Below, piece after piece: positions 17,552 through 26,215 of a DNA stretch of 64,000 nt. The notes under the pieces are model-generated. The model did not search any database, was not told the DNA's origin, and saw only the letters and a program-made list of their open reading frames with translations. Each line of letters opens with the position of its first letter. Position 1 is the first letter of the stretch. The stretch comes from Pseudomonas kairouanensis (lineage in GTDB: Bacteria; Pseudomonadota; Gammaproteobacteria; Pseudomonadales; Pseudomonadaceae): assembly GCF_004682055.1 (NCBI RefSeq), contig NZ_QUZU01000005.1, positions 151,121-215,120 of the forward strand, given 5' to 3'. The position numbers and the translations under genes were made by a program.

Positions 17552-18619
17552 ATGAAGTCTTTTACGTATCAAGGTAACCCCAGCCGCGTTGTGTTTGGCA
17601 CAGGTGCGCTGCAGAAATTGGCGGAAGAAATCGAGCGCCTGGGTGCAGAGCGCGCACTCATTCTCACTACTCCAGAGCAACGGGACTTGGGCGAGGAAAT
17701 TTCCCAACTGATTGGTCAACGCAGTGCTGGTGTATATGCAGAAGCGGTCATGCATGTGCCATTGGAGGTTGCACAAGCGGCTTGCGCGGAAGCTGCCAAA
17801 CGTGGAGCAGATTGCTGCGTGGCGGTCGGTGGCGGCTCCACCATTGGCCTGGGCAAAGCAATTGCGCTGGACTCCGGACTGCCGATTCTCGCGGTGCCGA
17901 CGACGTACGCTGGCTCGGAAATGACGCCCATCTGGGGCCTGACGGAAAACCGCCTGAAGAAAACCGGGCGAGATAGCCGTGTCCTGCCAAGGACGGTGAT
18001 TTACGATCCTCGACTCACCCACACCTTGCCGGCTGAAATCTCTGCCTGCTCCGGCATGAATGCGATGGCCCATGCAGTGGAGGCACTGTATGCGCAGGAT
18101 GCGAATCCTGTGATCAGTCTGATGGCTGAGGAATCCATTCGGGCCCTGGCCAATGCGCTACCTGCGGTAGTGGCTGACCCTCATGATGCATCGGCGCGCG
18201 AGGAGGCACTTTACGGCGCTTGGCTGGCAGGCATCTGCCTGGGGGCGGTTGGAATGGCGATCCACCATAAGCTCTGCCATACCCTGGGCGGCACCTTCAA
18301 TCTGCCCCACGCCCAAGCTCACGCGATAATGTTGCCGCACTCAGCCCACTACAACCGAGAGGCAGCAGCCTCCCAGCTCAGGCGCGCTGCGCGCGCATTG
18401 GGCGGCGTGGAAGCGGAGGAGGTCGGGCCTCTGATCTACGAGCTGAACCGTAAGCTGGGAATCCCATTGGCATTGGAAGCCGTTGGCTTCCCTGTCGAAG
18501 GGCCGGCTGAAACGGCGAGGATTGCGTGCGAAAGTCCTTACTACAACCCGCGACCATTTGAGCGTGCGGCGATTGAGCAGATGCTGCAGCGGGCAAGGTC
18601 GGGTATGGCACCCGCCTGA
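17552..18619 (+). CDS. hapF: Maleylacetate reductase
   Basis: A 355-aa iron-containing-alcohol-dehydrogenase-fold enzyme that reduces maleylacetate to 3-oxoadipate. Nucleotide-binding features include AVGGGSTIGLGKAIAL and VPTTYAGSEMTPIWG; HHKLCHTLGGTFNLPHAQAH supplies the His residues of the family. The ATG lies 7 nt after the hapE stop with GAGG before it; the longer frame starting inside hapE has no support. An intrinsic terminator follows. Confidence 0.9.
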   Translation: MKSFTYQGNPSRVVFGTGALQKLAEEIERLGAERALILTTPEQRDLGEEISQLIGQRSAGVYAEAVMHVPLEVAQAACAEAAKRGADCCVAVGGGSTIGLGKAIALDSGLPILAVPTTYAGSEMTPIWGLTENRLKKTGRDSRVLPRTVIYDPRLTHTLPAEISACSGMNAMAHAVEALYAQDANPVISLMAEESIRALANALPAVVADPHDASAREEALYGAWLAGICLGAVGMAIHHKLCHTLGGTFNLPHAQAHAIMLPHSAHYNREAAASQLRRAARALGGVEAEEVGPLIYELNRKLGIPLALEAVGFPVEGPAETARIACESPYYNPRPFERAAIEQMLQRARSGMAPA

Positions 18620-18635
18620 CGTATTCACCTTTTGG

Positions 18636-18671
18636 CGCAGGCTTCCATGCGGAGAGCCTGCGTCTTTTTTT
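18636..18671 (+). terminator. Intrinsic terminator inside the hydroquinone operon
   Basis: CGCAGGC (18636-18642) pairs with GCCTGCG (18656-18662) and is followed by TCTTTTTTT. It is a textbook rho-independent terminator on the plus strand. It lies between hapF and the intradiol dioxygenase, so transcription of the last three genes is either reduced or separately driven. Confidence 0.85.
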
Positions 18672-18689
18672 ATCAGGGAGCCAATAACA

Positions 18690-19562
18690 ATGAAACAGAC
18701 CCCTGCAGAAGAGACGATCACCGAAAAGGCGGTCGCCAGCTTCAGTACGACACCAGATGCCAGGCTCCGCGAAATAGTGCAAAGCCTCGTTCGCCACGTT
18801 CATGCGTTTACTCAAGAGGTGGAGCTGAGCGAGGAGGAGTGGCTGGCGGGAGTGCGCTTTCTGACCGCAACTGGCCAGATGTGCGATGGCCTGGTGCGCC
18901 AGGAATTCATTCTCCTGTCGGATGTGCTCGGGGTGTCGATGCTGGTCGACGCTATCAACCACCGAGCTCAGCACACGGTTACTGAAAGTACCGTGTTCGG
19001 GCCGTTCTACATCGAGGGCATGCCTGATCGTGAGTTTGGCGAGAACATGGCCTTCACACCAGGTGTTCCAGCACTGGTGACGGGCAAGGTCACCGACGCT
19101 GACGGTTCCCCTTTGGCAAATGCGACCCTGGATATCTGGCAGACCGCTACCAACGGTATGTACTCCGGCCAGGACACCGAACAGCCGATTGGAAATCTGC
19201 GCGGGCGTTACCACACTGATGAGCAAGGTCGTTACGCCATCCGTACCGTGGTACCGGTGAGTTACCCGATTCCCACCGATGGCCCGGTTGGGCAACTTTT
19301 GTCAGCCACTGGCCGGCATCCTTGGCGTCCTGCTCACCTGCACTTCATGATTGAGGCTCCGGGGTATCGAACCTTGGTGACACACCTGTTCAATCACGAC
19401 GACCCTTATTTGGATTCCGATGCCGTGTTCGGCGTGAAAGATTCGCTGCGGGTTGCCTATAAGCCGTGCGAGTACAACAACCCCCTGGCCAAGACGTTTG
19501 GCTTCAAAGTGGCATTCCAACACGCGACCTATGATTTTATCTTGCCCAGGGTGCCATCGTGA
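18690..19562 (+). CDS. Intradiol dioxygenase (hydroxyquinol/catechol 1,2-dioxygenase type)
   Basis: A 290-aa Fe(III) intradiol dioxygenase. The ligand set is visible: Tyr in NGMYSGQD, Tyr in RGRYHTDEQ, and two His in HPWRPAHLHF. The N-terminal helical dimerisation region (about residues 20-95) is typical of hydroxyquinol and catechol 1,2-dioxygenases. In this setting it would cleave hydroxyquinol to maleylacetate, feeding the same reductase; it corresponds in position to hapG. GGGAG precedes the ATG. The stop overlaps the next gene's GTG. Confidence 0.88.
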   Translation: MKQTPAEETITEKAVASFSTTPDARLREIVQSLVRHVHAFTQEVELSEEEWLAGVRFLTATGQMCDGLVRQEFILLSDVLGVSMLVDAINHRAQHTVTESTVFGPFYIEGMPDREFGENMAFTPGVPALVTGKVTDADGSPLANATLDIWQTATNGMYSGQDTEQPIGNLRGRYHTDEQGRYAIRTVVPVSYPIPTDGPVGQLLSATGRHPWRPAHLHFMIEAPGYRTLVTHLFNHDDPYLDSDAVFGVKDSLRVAYKPCEYNNPLAKTFGFKVAFQHATYDFILPRVPS

Positions 19563-19867
19563 GTCAGTACTTCGCCGTTTTCGCCACAGACAAACCTGAG
19601 CAGTGGCAAGTTCGAGATCGCGTGCGTGCGGCCCATCGGCACTACCTGCGCAACCCTTCACCGCATTTTGTCGTGGTCAGGCTTGGCGGGCCAACCCTGG
19701 AATGTACGGGTGGGAAGATGAATGGCACGCTGCTGGTAGTCGAAGCCAACTCGGCTGAAGATGTTCAAGCCTTCCTGGCGGATGATCCCTACATTCAGGC
19801 TGGCATCTTTGAGCAGGTGGTGGTGAGACCCTGGAGCTGGGGCCTGGGCAACCCGGAGCTATGTTGA
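19559..19867 (+). CDS. YciI-family protein
   Basis: A 102-aa YciI/dimeric alpha-beta barrel protein (YFAVFATDKPEQWQVRDRVRAAHRHYL, then GTLLVVEANSAEDVQAFLADDPY). The conserved His of the family is in RAAHRHYL. Such proteins occur as accessory enzymes in aromatic-ring pathways, including muconolactone-isomerase-like roles, but the reaction here is unknown. It starts at GTG overlapping the intradiol gene stop, and its own end overlaps the ferredoxin start, so all three genes are translationally coupled. Confidence 0.85.
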   Translation: MSQYFAVFATDKPEQWQVRDRVRAAHRHYLRNPSPHFVVVRLGGPTLECTGGKMNGTLLVVEANSAEDVQAFLADDPYIQAGIFEQVVVRPWSWGLGNPELC

Positions 19868-20235
19868 TGACGGGCGTTCAACTGAATCTCTGCCGGCTGG
19901 ATGAAATCCCTGAGGGTGGGGCAAAAGCGTTGGCGACAGTTATCAATGGAAAACAGCAGCCTTTGGTAGCGATGAGACGAGGTGAGCATGTTTGGCTGTA
20001 CCGCAACTGCTGCCCTCATTTCTCTGTGCCGCTGGATTACAACCCTGGTGAATTTTGCACCTACAAAAACCAGCTCATCATGTGCGCGCACCACTCGGCG
20101 ATGTTCCGTTTCGAGGATGGCCTGTGTGTGGATGGCCCCTGCGCCGGTGCGCGTCTCGAAAGCGTGCCCTGCAAGATTGAAGGTGATGCGCTTGTCATGC
20201 TTGAGTGCAACGCTGTCATCGTGAAGGTCGGATAG
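19861..20235 (+). CDS. Rieske [2Fe-2S] ferredoxin-like protein
   Basis: A 124-aa Rieske protein with both motifs intact: Cys-Pro-His in NCCPHFS and Cys-x-x-His in MCAHHSAMF. It may pass electrons to, or reactivate, one of the iron dioxygenases of the operon, as small ferredoxins do for catechol dioxygenases; no reductase or Rieske oxygenase partner is encoded nearby. The start may be 19861 or the second ATG at 19867. It is the last gene of the operon. Confidence 0.87.
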   Translation: MLMTGVQLNLCRLDEIPEGGAKALATVINGKQQPLVAMRRGEHVWLYRNCCPHFSVPLDYNPGEFCTYKNQLIMCAHHSAMFRFEDGLCVDGPCAGARLESVPCKIEGDALVMLECNAVIVKVG

Positions 20236-20466
20236 CAAGACCCAGGCGTTCGGCGCTGCTCGCCAGGCGGCGCCCCACCACAGAGTCCACAGGACTCCAT
20301 GAAGAACCTGGCGATCATCTCTGAGGGGGCGCTCCATTTCTGCAGCCAGATCGTTGATCAATTCCTGAAGTGCGTCGCAGGCGTCACAATGCTTTGCCAT
20401 TGCCGCCTGCAGCCAGTCACGGCAACAATACACCCCGCACCGACTTTTCGTACAAAACCTACTACA

Positions 20467-21678
20467 TCACAGAACGGCTGGTTTTTTGAATTGCTGCTGA
20501 ATTTTACCGCTTTCGGGCAGGGTCAATATGACCAGAGCCGACAGCACGAAGAAACCCGCGCAAACAAGAAGCCCTGCTGCCAGGCTGTAATAAGTTGCAA
20601 TCCCGCTCAGCAGAATAGGAGCAAGTGCTGCGACGCCTCTTCCGGCGTTAAAGCAGAAACCTGCACCCATGGTACGAACTCGAGTGGGATAGAGCTCGCT
20701 GAAATAGGCTCCGAAAATGCCGGGGAAGGCCAGGAAGAATGCGTACACGGGCCCAATCCAGAAAAGGTATTCGCTGTTGGAGGTGAAGATGTAGATAGGT
20801 ACCAACATTGCTGTAAGTAACAATGAAAGTATGATGCTCCTGCGTTTACCAATCTTATCTCCTACGTACCCGAAAAAATTCAGACCGAAGAAATTTCCGA
20901 GATTCAGCATTGCCATAAAGCCTGCCATTGCGCTCAGGCTCAAACCACGATCTTGAACAAGGTAAGTAGGAAGCCACGTGCTACTGCCCCAGTAACCGAT
21001 GAGTGCGAGGCTTGCAGCCAGCGTACCAAATACTGTCGAGTGCCGAAGTTCTCCAACAAAAATTTCCTTTATCGATACCCTTTCAGTTTTGTCGCAGCGT
21101 TGTGCTTTCTGAGTGATCCAGGTTGGAGATTCAGGTACCCAGAAATAGATGTACAACACCGGCAAAATTACTGCAATACCCGACCACAAGAACATCGTTC
21201 TCCACTCGGGCAGCAGAAATTTGGCGCCGAAAGCGGCAACCATAGCCCCAATCGGAAATGCGCTGACAACAAAAGACGTAGCGCGTGCGCGCTGGTGCGG
21301 CGGCCAGGTTTCCACTACATAAGTGGAGACAATGCTCCACACTCCACCTAGTCCCAATCCTGAAAGAAACCGCAGGACAATCAGTACGTAGAGATTGTCC
21401 ATGCTGCTGATCACAGTGGTAAGAACACCGAACGTGATTAACGAGGCGAGTAAGGCGTTGCGTCGCCCGAAGTTATCAGAATACCAACCAGTGGTAATGC
21501 TGCTAACGCCAATGCCCAGTAGTGTGGCTGTGGCCAGCATCGCCGCTTCGTTGATACTAAAGCCAAGGTCTTTGCTGATAACGGACAGTGACAGTGATAA
21601 TAGAATAATTTCCATCGCATCGAACAAATAGGCAATAAACCCACCAATCAGTACGTGCCATTTTGAAATTTTAGCCAT
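20467..21678 (-). CDS. MFS transporter, aromatic acid/H+ symporter type
   Basis: About 403-aa major facilitator with 12 predicted TM segments. It shows the DxxE-type motif FDAMEIILLSLSL in TM1, GWYSDNFGRRNALL in the TM2-3 loop, GLGLGGVWSIVSTYVVE and the mid-loop PESPTWI, all typical of the AAHS family for aromatic acids. ATG 21678 is preferred, with AGAGAT upstream; the longer frame adds a non-membrane tail without a binding site. It probably imports the substrate of the LigAB module. Confidence 0.88.
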   Translation of the reverse strand: MAKISKWHVLIGGFIAYLFDAMEIILLSLSLSVISKDLGFSINEAAMLATATLLGIGVSSITTGWYSDNFGRRNALLASLITFGVLTTVISSMDNLYVLIVLRFLSGLGLGGVWSIVSTYVVETWPPHQRARATSFVVSAFPIGAMVAAFGAKFLLPEWRTMFLWSGIAVILPVLYIYFWVPESPTWITQKAQRCDKTERVSIKEIFVGELRHSTVFGTLAASLALIGYWGSSTWLPTYLVQDRGLSLSAMAGFMAMLNLGNFFGLNFFGYVGDKIGKRRSIILSLLLTAMLVPIYIFTSNSEYLFWIGPVYAFFLAFPGIFGAYFSELYPTRVRTMGAGFCFNAGRGVAALAPILLSGIATYYSLAAGLLVCAGFFVLSALVILTLPESGKIQQQFKKPAVL

Positions 21679-21758
21679 GATATTTATCTCTTTATTGTTT
21701 TGGGCTTGAGTCGGAGGGCTGATAAGTAAACTCTGTGCCCGCGCCAATTTTCAGGCAC

Positions 21759-22712
21759 CTAAAAATGATAGGTCGTTTGCAGCCAGAGGCGATCACCTGC
21801 GGCTCGATTTTCGACTTTGGTTTCGTGCTGCCACTTCAGAACGAAGCCAACTCCCGAGTTCTGGTATTTGACCGACGGGCCCACGGCGAGCACTTGGCCG
21901 CGGTTTCCATTTGGAGAGACGGACTCGCCATGTTGCTCATCGTCAGTCAGCTGCTTATAAAGATAGCCATTCAAGCCAACCTGCCATTGTTTATCGACAT
22001 TATAACCAATGTTGTAGTCCGCAATGAATTCCTGGCCCGATTTGTAATGGGTAGCCGAGTTTTCAGTGTTGACGATGTATGCGATCTTGGAGCTGATTTC
22101 TATATCCTTGAGAGGATAGGCTGTAAATGAGTACCACGGTGCATATGACCATGTGTTTCGGCCCGGATTGAATAAATTATCCTTATCGTAAGCGCCTATC
22201 GGAGCATAGAGCTCAAGTCCTGTCATTTGTTGGACGCGGGGTGAACTCCAACCCAGAATTATCGGTACAATCGTCAAATCGCCGATCCCCTGTTCCTTGT
22301 CACTACGATGCACTTTGCCCACTGGGGTATTCACATCAAAGCTGATGTCGCCTTTAATCATGGGCAAGGCTAAGCGACTGGCAAGTTTAGCTCCCAGGAG
22401 TGTGTAGTCCGTATAAACGTAATCCATACGAACAGAAATGGCTTGGACATTGATATCAAAATCATGAACGCCGGCTTTGCGATTACCCGAATCATCCAGG
22501 GTCTTGTTAGCTTGATAGTCGGATAAGTAAAGAAACCCGGTCAGTCCCGGCGGCGGCATTCTGCCGGCTAGCACGGTGTTAACGCCCAGGGGATAGACCG
22601 TTCCTCCTCCTTCGGTTGCATACGAAGACTGCGTGAATGACAACAATCCGAGTACCAATACGCTATTGAATAGCTGTATTGTTTGTGGTTTTGCTGCAAG
22701 GATACTATTCAT
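21759..22712 (-). CDS. Phenol_MetA-type outer-membrane protein
   Basis: A 317-aa outer-membrane protein with a signal peptide ending near SSYATEGGG. It is followed by VYPLGVNTVLAGRMPPPGLTGFLYLSDYQANKT and IPIILGW-like strands, matching the phenol-degradation meta-pathway (Phenol_MetA_deg) family. The C-terminus ends in aromatic YHF, as barrels do. These proteins are thought to let aromatic compounds cross the outer membrane. It lies next to the MFS importer, with the catabolic genes beyond it on the same strand. Confidence 0.87.
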   Translation of the reverse strand: MNSILAAKPQTIQLFNSVLVLGLLSFTQSSYATEGGGTVYPLGVNTVLAGRMPPPGLTGFLYLSDYQANKTLDDSGNRKAGVHDFDINVQAISVRMDYVYTDYTLLGAKLASRLALPMIKGDISFDVNTPVGKVHRSDKEQGIGDLTIVPIILGWSSPRVQQMTGLELYAPIGAYDKDNLFNPGRNTWSYAPWYSFTAYPLKDIEISSKIAYIVNTENSATHYKSGQEFIADYNIGYNVDKQWQVGLNGYLYKQLTDDEQHGESVSPNGNRGQVLAVGPSVKYQNSGVGFVLKWQHETKVENRAAGDRLWLQTTYHF

Positions 22713-22833
22713 ATTGAAATGCCTATTATTTTTATGGTTTGCAAGTACTTAGTGCGAGCACGCTGACGAAAGGTAAATGTAGGGGAGTGGGTAAGTCGTA
22801 ATTTAATAAGAATTGTTTACGGCGGTTTTCTCT

Positions 22834-23412
22834 TTAATCGCCATCGACAGTTTCTTCAAATGGACGGTTTTCGCAATTTTTATCAAGATGAATATCAAAT
22901 ATATTCAGGGTCATCGCTACCAAAGCGTAATAGCCCAATAGGCCCGTTAATTCGACGACTCCTGCCGTGCCAAAGTGCATTTCCGCATCCTTATAAAGCG
23001 CGGTGTCAACTCTGCGGGTGCTGTACAGGCCTTGAGTGACGCGGTACACCAACTCTTCATCCTGCTCTACGAAAGGAGGTGGTGCGCCAGCTAGAATCGC
23101 ATCGATAACATCACTCGAAATACCATTTTTTCTGGCGATGGGCTCATGAATCTGCCATTCCGCCTGCGATCGCCACCAAGCCGCCGTGGTTAATATTGCA
23201 AGTTCTGTCAATCGTGTAGGTAACTGCGTGTCGTAACGACAGAAGGCACCTAAATGCTGTGCCCGATTAGCCAGTTCAGGGCTATGAATCCAGGCCAAAA
23301 ATGGCCCGTCAAGGTTCCCCCTTGGCCCTTGCAGGATTTCTTGCAATACCTGTTTTTGCTTTGCGTTGAGATCTGCCTCAGGCAGGACGGGCAACCTGGA
23401 TCCATTACTCAT
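22834..23412 (-). CDS. Carboxymuconolactone decarboxylase family protein
   Basis: A 192-aa protein of the CMD/AhpD-like fold: GPRGNLDGPFLAWIHSPELANRAQHLGAFCRYDTQLPTRLTELAILTTAAWWRS, then the helical HEPIARKNGISSDVIDAIL. The usual CxxC pair is absent, as in the CMD branch. The ATG at 23412 has GGGAGT upstream, and the gene starts about 20 nt after the FAD hydroxylase stop. Within an aromatic pathway it may decarboxylate or isomerise a ring-opened intermediate; the step is unknown. Confidence 0.83.
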   Translation of the reverse strand: MSNGSRLPVLPEADLNAKQKQVLQEILQGPRGNLDGPFLAWIHSPELANRAQHLGAFCRYDTQLPTRLTELAILTTAAWWRSQAEWQIHEPIARKNGISSDVIDAILAGAPPPFVEQDEELVYRVTQGLYSTRRVDTALYKDAEMHFGTAGVVELTGLLGYYALVAMTLNIFDIHLDKNCENRPFEETVDGD

Positions 23413-23431
23413 AATTAACTCCCGGTGATTA

Positions 23432-24556
23432 TCAAGCAGGTTCTGACAGCGTTCTGAGGGTGCTTTCAACCAATTCGGTTTGCGCACTGATGGGGGCACC
23501 CGCCTGCTCTCGGCGGCCAATTTCCAAAGAGTTATCCACGACTAGCCGGCAACGTGGATAACGGCGTTCCATGTAGCGCTGCAACGCGAGCTCAATCGCA
23601 TCACCCTTGGCAATTTCCTCGCTCAAAACGATTCCATCTTCGACCGCCATGCCTGCGCCAGAGGCCAGTTGAGGTGTGGTCGGATGTGCAGCATCACCGA
23701 TCAACAGAACTCTTCCAAGATACCAGGGCGCCGGCAAGACTAAACCCTGCAGTGGTCGCATGATGATTGCAGACTCGACACTAAGTTCTTCGCGTAAGGC
23801 GCCGATTACCCCACCATAGGGAATTAACAATTCACGTAGTCGAGAGTGAAGCTCTGATTCGCTAAATCGTTTTGCAGAGGGCGAATTCTCCAAGAGGAAC
23901 ATGTACATGTGCTTGTCAGACACTGGACTCAGTCCAACTTTTACGGGCCCCCCAAGAAAGTAATGTCTGCAGTCAATCTCTGAGGGGCGAGGTGCTACAA
24001 GTCGCCACGCATTCTGCCCCGTGAAAAACACTTCGGGTGCATGTGGGAAAATTAACTTTCTGACTTTGGAATTGATGCCGTCAGCCCCAATGACTAAGTC
24101 GTACTGCTCAGTGCGGTTATCGCTAAACACTACATTGGCATGATTTAACGCTTGATCGAGAGAATTTACTGTGATTCCCAGTTGAACGTTTACACCACTG
24201 GAGAGGGTGAGTTCGGAAAGTATACGATGCAGGTCTGGACGCATAATGCCTCCACTTCCACATACGTTAGAGTCCGCAGGCATTGGGGTTGGCAATTCTC
24301 TTAGCTGCTTGCCTGAAATATCGCATACTCGAATGCCGTGCCCCGTGTATGCGATGGCTTTCACTTCTTCGTAAATGCCTAGCTCCTGGAACGCGCGTAG
24401 GGTAGGGCCGGTAATTGTAATGCCTGCGCCATAGACTCGCCAATTGGGATCTATTTCCACTAGATCAACTTCGATACCAAGACGAGCCAGCGATATTGCG
24501 CTCGCCATCCCTCCAATACCTCCTCCTACGACAAGTGCTTTTTGTATCGCGCTCAT
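23432..24556 (-). CDS. FAD-dependent aromatic hydroxylase
   Basis: A 374-aa flavoprotein monooxygenase of the p-hydroxybenzoate/salicylate hydroxylase family. It has the Rossmann GGGIGGMASAISLARLGIEVDLVE, the DG motif in YDLVIGADGINSKVR, and the second FAD motif in VLLIGDAAHPTTPQLASGAGMAVED. It would add a hydroxyl to an aromatic acid using NAD(P)H and O2, making an ortho-diol for the LigAB enzyme encoded across the divergent promoter. The specific ring substrate is not readable. Confidence 0.88.
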   Translation of the reverse strand: MSAIQKALVVGGGIGGMASAISLARLGIEVDLVEIDPNWRVYGAGITITGPTLRAFQELGIYEEVKAIAYTGHGIRVCDISGKQLRELPTPMPADSNVCGSGGIMRPDLHRILSELTLSSGVNVQLGITVNSLDQALNHANVVFSDNRTEQYDLVIGADGINSKVRKLIFPHAPEVFFTGQNAWRLVAPRPSEIDCRHYFLGGPVKVGLSPVSDKHMYMFLLENSPSAKRFSESELHSRLRELLIPYGGVIGALREELSVESAIIMRPLQGLVLPAPWYLGRVLLIGDAAHPTTPQLASGAGMAVEDGIVLSEEIAKGDAIELALQRYMERRYPRCRLVVDNSLEIGRREQAGAPISAQTELVESTLRTLSEPA

Positions 24557-24755
24557 GAACCTGCTCCTATAAAGATAGCGGCGAGGTTACCCCGACGATG
24601 GCACGGTAAATTGATTCGCTTAGCAGTCGAAATTGTTTCTGCATGCGCAGGGTCGAGTTGCGCTGATCTAGTCAAAAAGCAATGCGGACAGGGTAAAGAT
24701 TGCGTGTATTGCAGTTAATACCATGGGCGCTCACTTTTGAATTGGAAAGATAGTA

Positions 24756-25910
24756 ATGAGCAACCAGCCGCTTACTGACTTCAATGTACAAGGGCGTCCG
24801 AAGACACTGGCTGAAGTCAAACTTTGGATGAAGGATCGCCTGCAAAAACGCGTACACCCCCTGAACATGCTTGACTCTGATGAGGGCCCGCTATTGATCG
24901 ATAGCCTCACTGGCCTTGATGGCGCCGCTTGGGCCGCCGTCTGGTTGAAGGCGGGGAATACTGTCGTTGAACAAGCCAAGGGAGCAGAGGCCTCGGGCGA
25001 TAAGGAGCTGGCAAGTGCTCTTTACATGAAGGCCAGCGGTTTATATTTCCTCGGTCGCTTCCCATGCCCAAACCACCCCGATAAGGAACGTTGTGCTGGA
25101 CTGGAGCGTGAGACTTACCTGGCGGCCAGTCGTAGTTGGAAAGAGCCGATTCGACGAATTGCTATTCCTTTTGCAGGTCGATCGGATGAAGGAACGGAAG
25201 TCATTGGCTATCTGAGAAAACCTGTAGGAATCAAATCACCACCCTTGGTCATCATGTGGGGAGGTGTCGATGCATGGAAAGAGCAAATGACGGCTGCGTG
25301 TAATGCTTTTCTTGCAAAAGGCGTGGCCACCCTGGCACTTGATAATGCTGGTACCGGCGAGTCTCCTGTAAAAGGCGTCGTCGATGCTGAGCGACAATTT
25401 TTAGCGGCATTGGATTGGGCTGCAGAGCAGGAAGATTTGCAAGGTGATCGAGTTGCCTTGTTGGGGCGCTCGTTTGGAGGATATTGGGCCACGAAACTGG
25501 CTCACACTGCCGCCTCTAAAATAGCAGCAGCCGTCAACTGGGGAGGTGGTGCGCATTATATGTTCGAGCGCTCATGGGTTGAGGCTTCGCGATACCCAGA
25601 CAGCTATCTGATGGAGCTGGTTGAGACTCGATGCCGCATGCTGGGAGCAACCAGTGATGAAGAGTACATCGCAGGTTTCAAGCAACTGTCACTTCTAGAT
25701 CAAGGCCTCCTCGATCTTCCGAGTGCTCCTTTGTTGCTGGTCAACGGGAAACATGACCGTCAATGCCCAATTGAAGATATCCAACTGCTCCTCGACCATG
25801 GTTCACCAAAAAGCGTTCGTCTGTTTCCTGGCGGACATATGGGCAACACCCCGCAGACATTGCCAACCATTGTGGACTGGGTTGTGAAGCACTTGGGGGT
25901 CACCAAATGA
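24756..25910 (+). CDS. Alpha/beta hydrolase, FrsA/DHPON-hydrolase-like
   Basis: A 384-aa alpha/beta hydrolase with a helical N-terminal cap (about residues 1-130) followed by the core: VIMWGGVDAWKEQ, nucleophile Ser in LLGRSFGGYWA, an acid in NGKHDRQCP, and His in FPGGHMGN. This layout resembles 2,6-dihydroxypseudooxynicotine hydrolase, a C-C bond hydrolase acting on acyl-aromatic compounds. If so, it would remove an acyl side chain before ring opening. GGAAAG precedes the ATG. Its stop overlaps the LigA gene start by 4 nt. Confidence 0.82.
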   Translation: MSNQPLTDFNVQGRPKTLAEVKLWMKDRLQKRVHPLNMLDSDEGPLLIDSLTGLDGAAWAAVWLKAGNTVVEQAKGAEASGDKELASALYMKASGLYFLGRFPCPNHPDKERCAGLERETYLAASRSWKEPIRRIAIPFAGRSDEGTEVIGYLRKPVGIKSPPLVIMWGGVDAWKEQMTAACNAFLAKGVATLALDNAGTGESPVKGVVDAERQFLAALDWAAEQEDLQGDRVALLGRSFGGYWATKLAHTAASKIAAAVNWGGGAHYMFERSWVEASRYPDSYLMELVETRCRMLGATSDEEYIAGFKQLSLLDQGLLDLPSAPLLLVNGKHDRQCPIEDIQLLLDHGSPKSVRLFPGGHMGNTPQTLPTIVDWVVKHLGVTK

Positions 25911-26215
25911 GCTCGAGCAACTGGCAACAAAATATGCCCACCCCCGAAGCCTACAGGATGAATCGAGTGCTGTTCGACGTGCATCACAAGCCCGATCATT
26001 TGAAGCGTTATTTACAGAGTCCTGATTTGTACATGGCCGATATCAATCTCGGCGTGGAGCAACGTGACGCAATTCGTGATAACGATATCGGAGCCATGTA
26101 TCTCGCGGGCGTCAACCCTTATCTGTTGCGTGCCCATTGTCTGGGCTTACATATTCCAGAGCATGAGTTTCTGGCATCACTGCGTAAAATCAAAGGGGAC
26201 GTCAACAATGGCTGA
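25907..26215 (+). CDS. LigA-type small subunit of extradiol dioxygenase
   Basis: A 102-aa helical protein of the LigA superfamily (protocatechuate 4,5-dioxygenase alpha-like): VLFDVHHKPDHLKRYLQSPDLYMADINLGVEQRDAIRDND and GAMYLAGVNPYLLRAHCLGL. LigA-type subunits cap the active site of the LigB subunit. It overlaps the hydrolase upstream and the LigB gene downstream, so the three are co-translated. Confidence 0.87.
   Translation: MSSSNWQQNMPTPEAYRMNRVLFDVHHKPDHLKRYLQSPDLYMADINLGVEQRDAIRDNDIGAMYLAGVNPYLLRAHCLGLHIPEHEFLASLRKIKGDVNNG

Noticed and set aside
19795..20433. 212-codon minus-strand frame opposite the YciI and Rieske genes
   Set aside because: Mostly antisense to two well-supported genes. 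The non-overlapping part at 20240-20430 reads somewhat gene-like, but I could not identify it.
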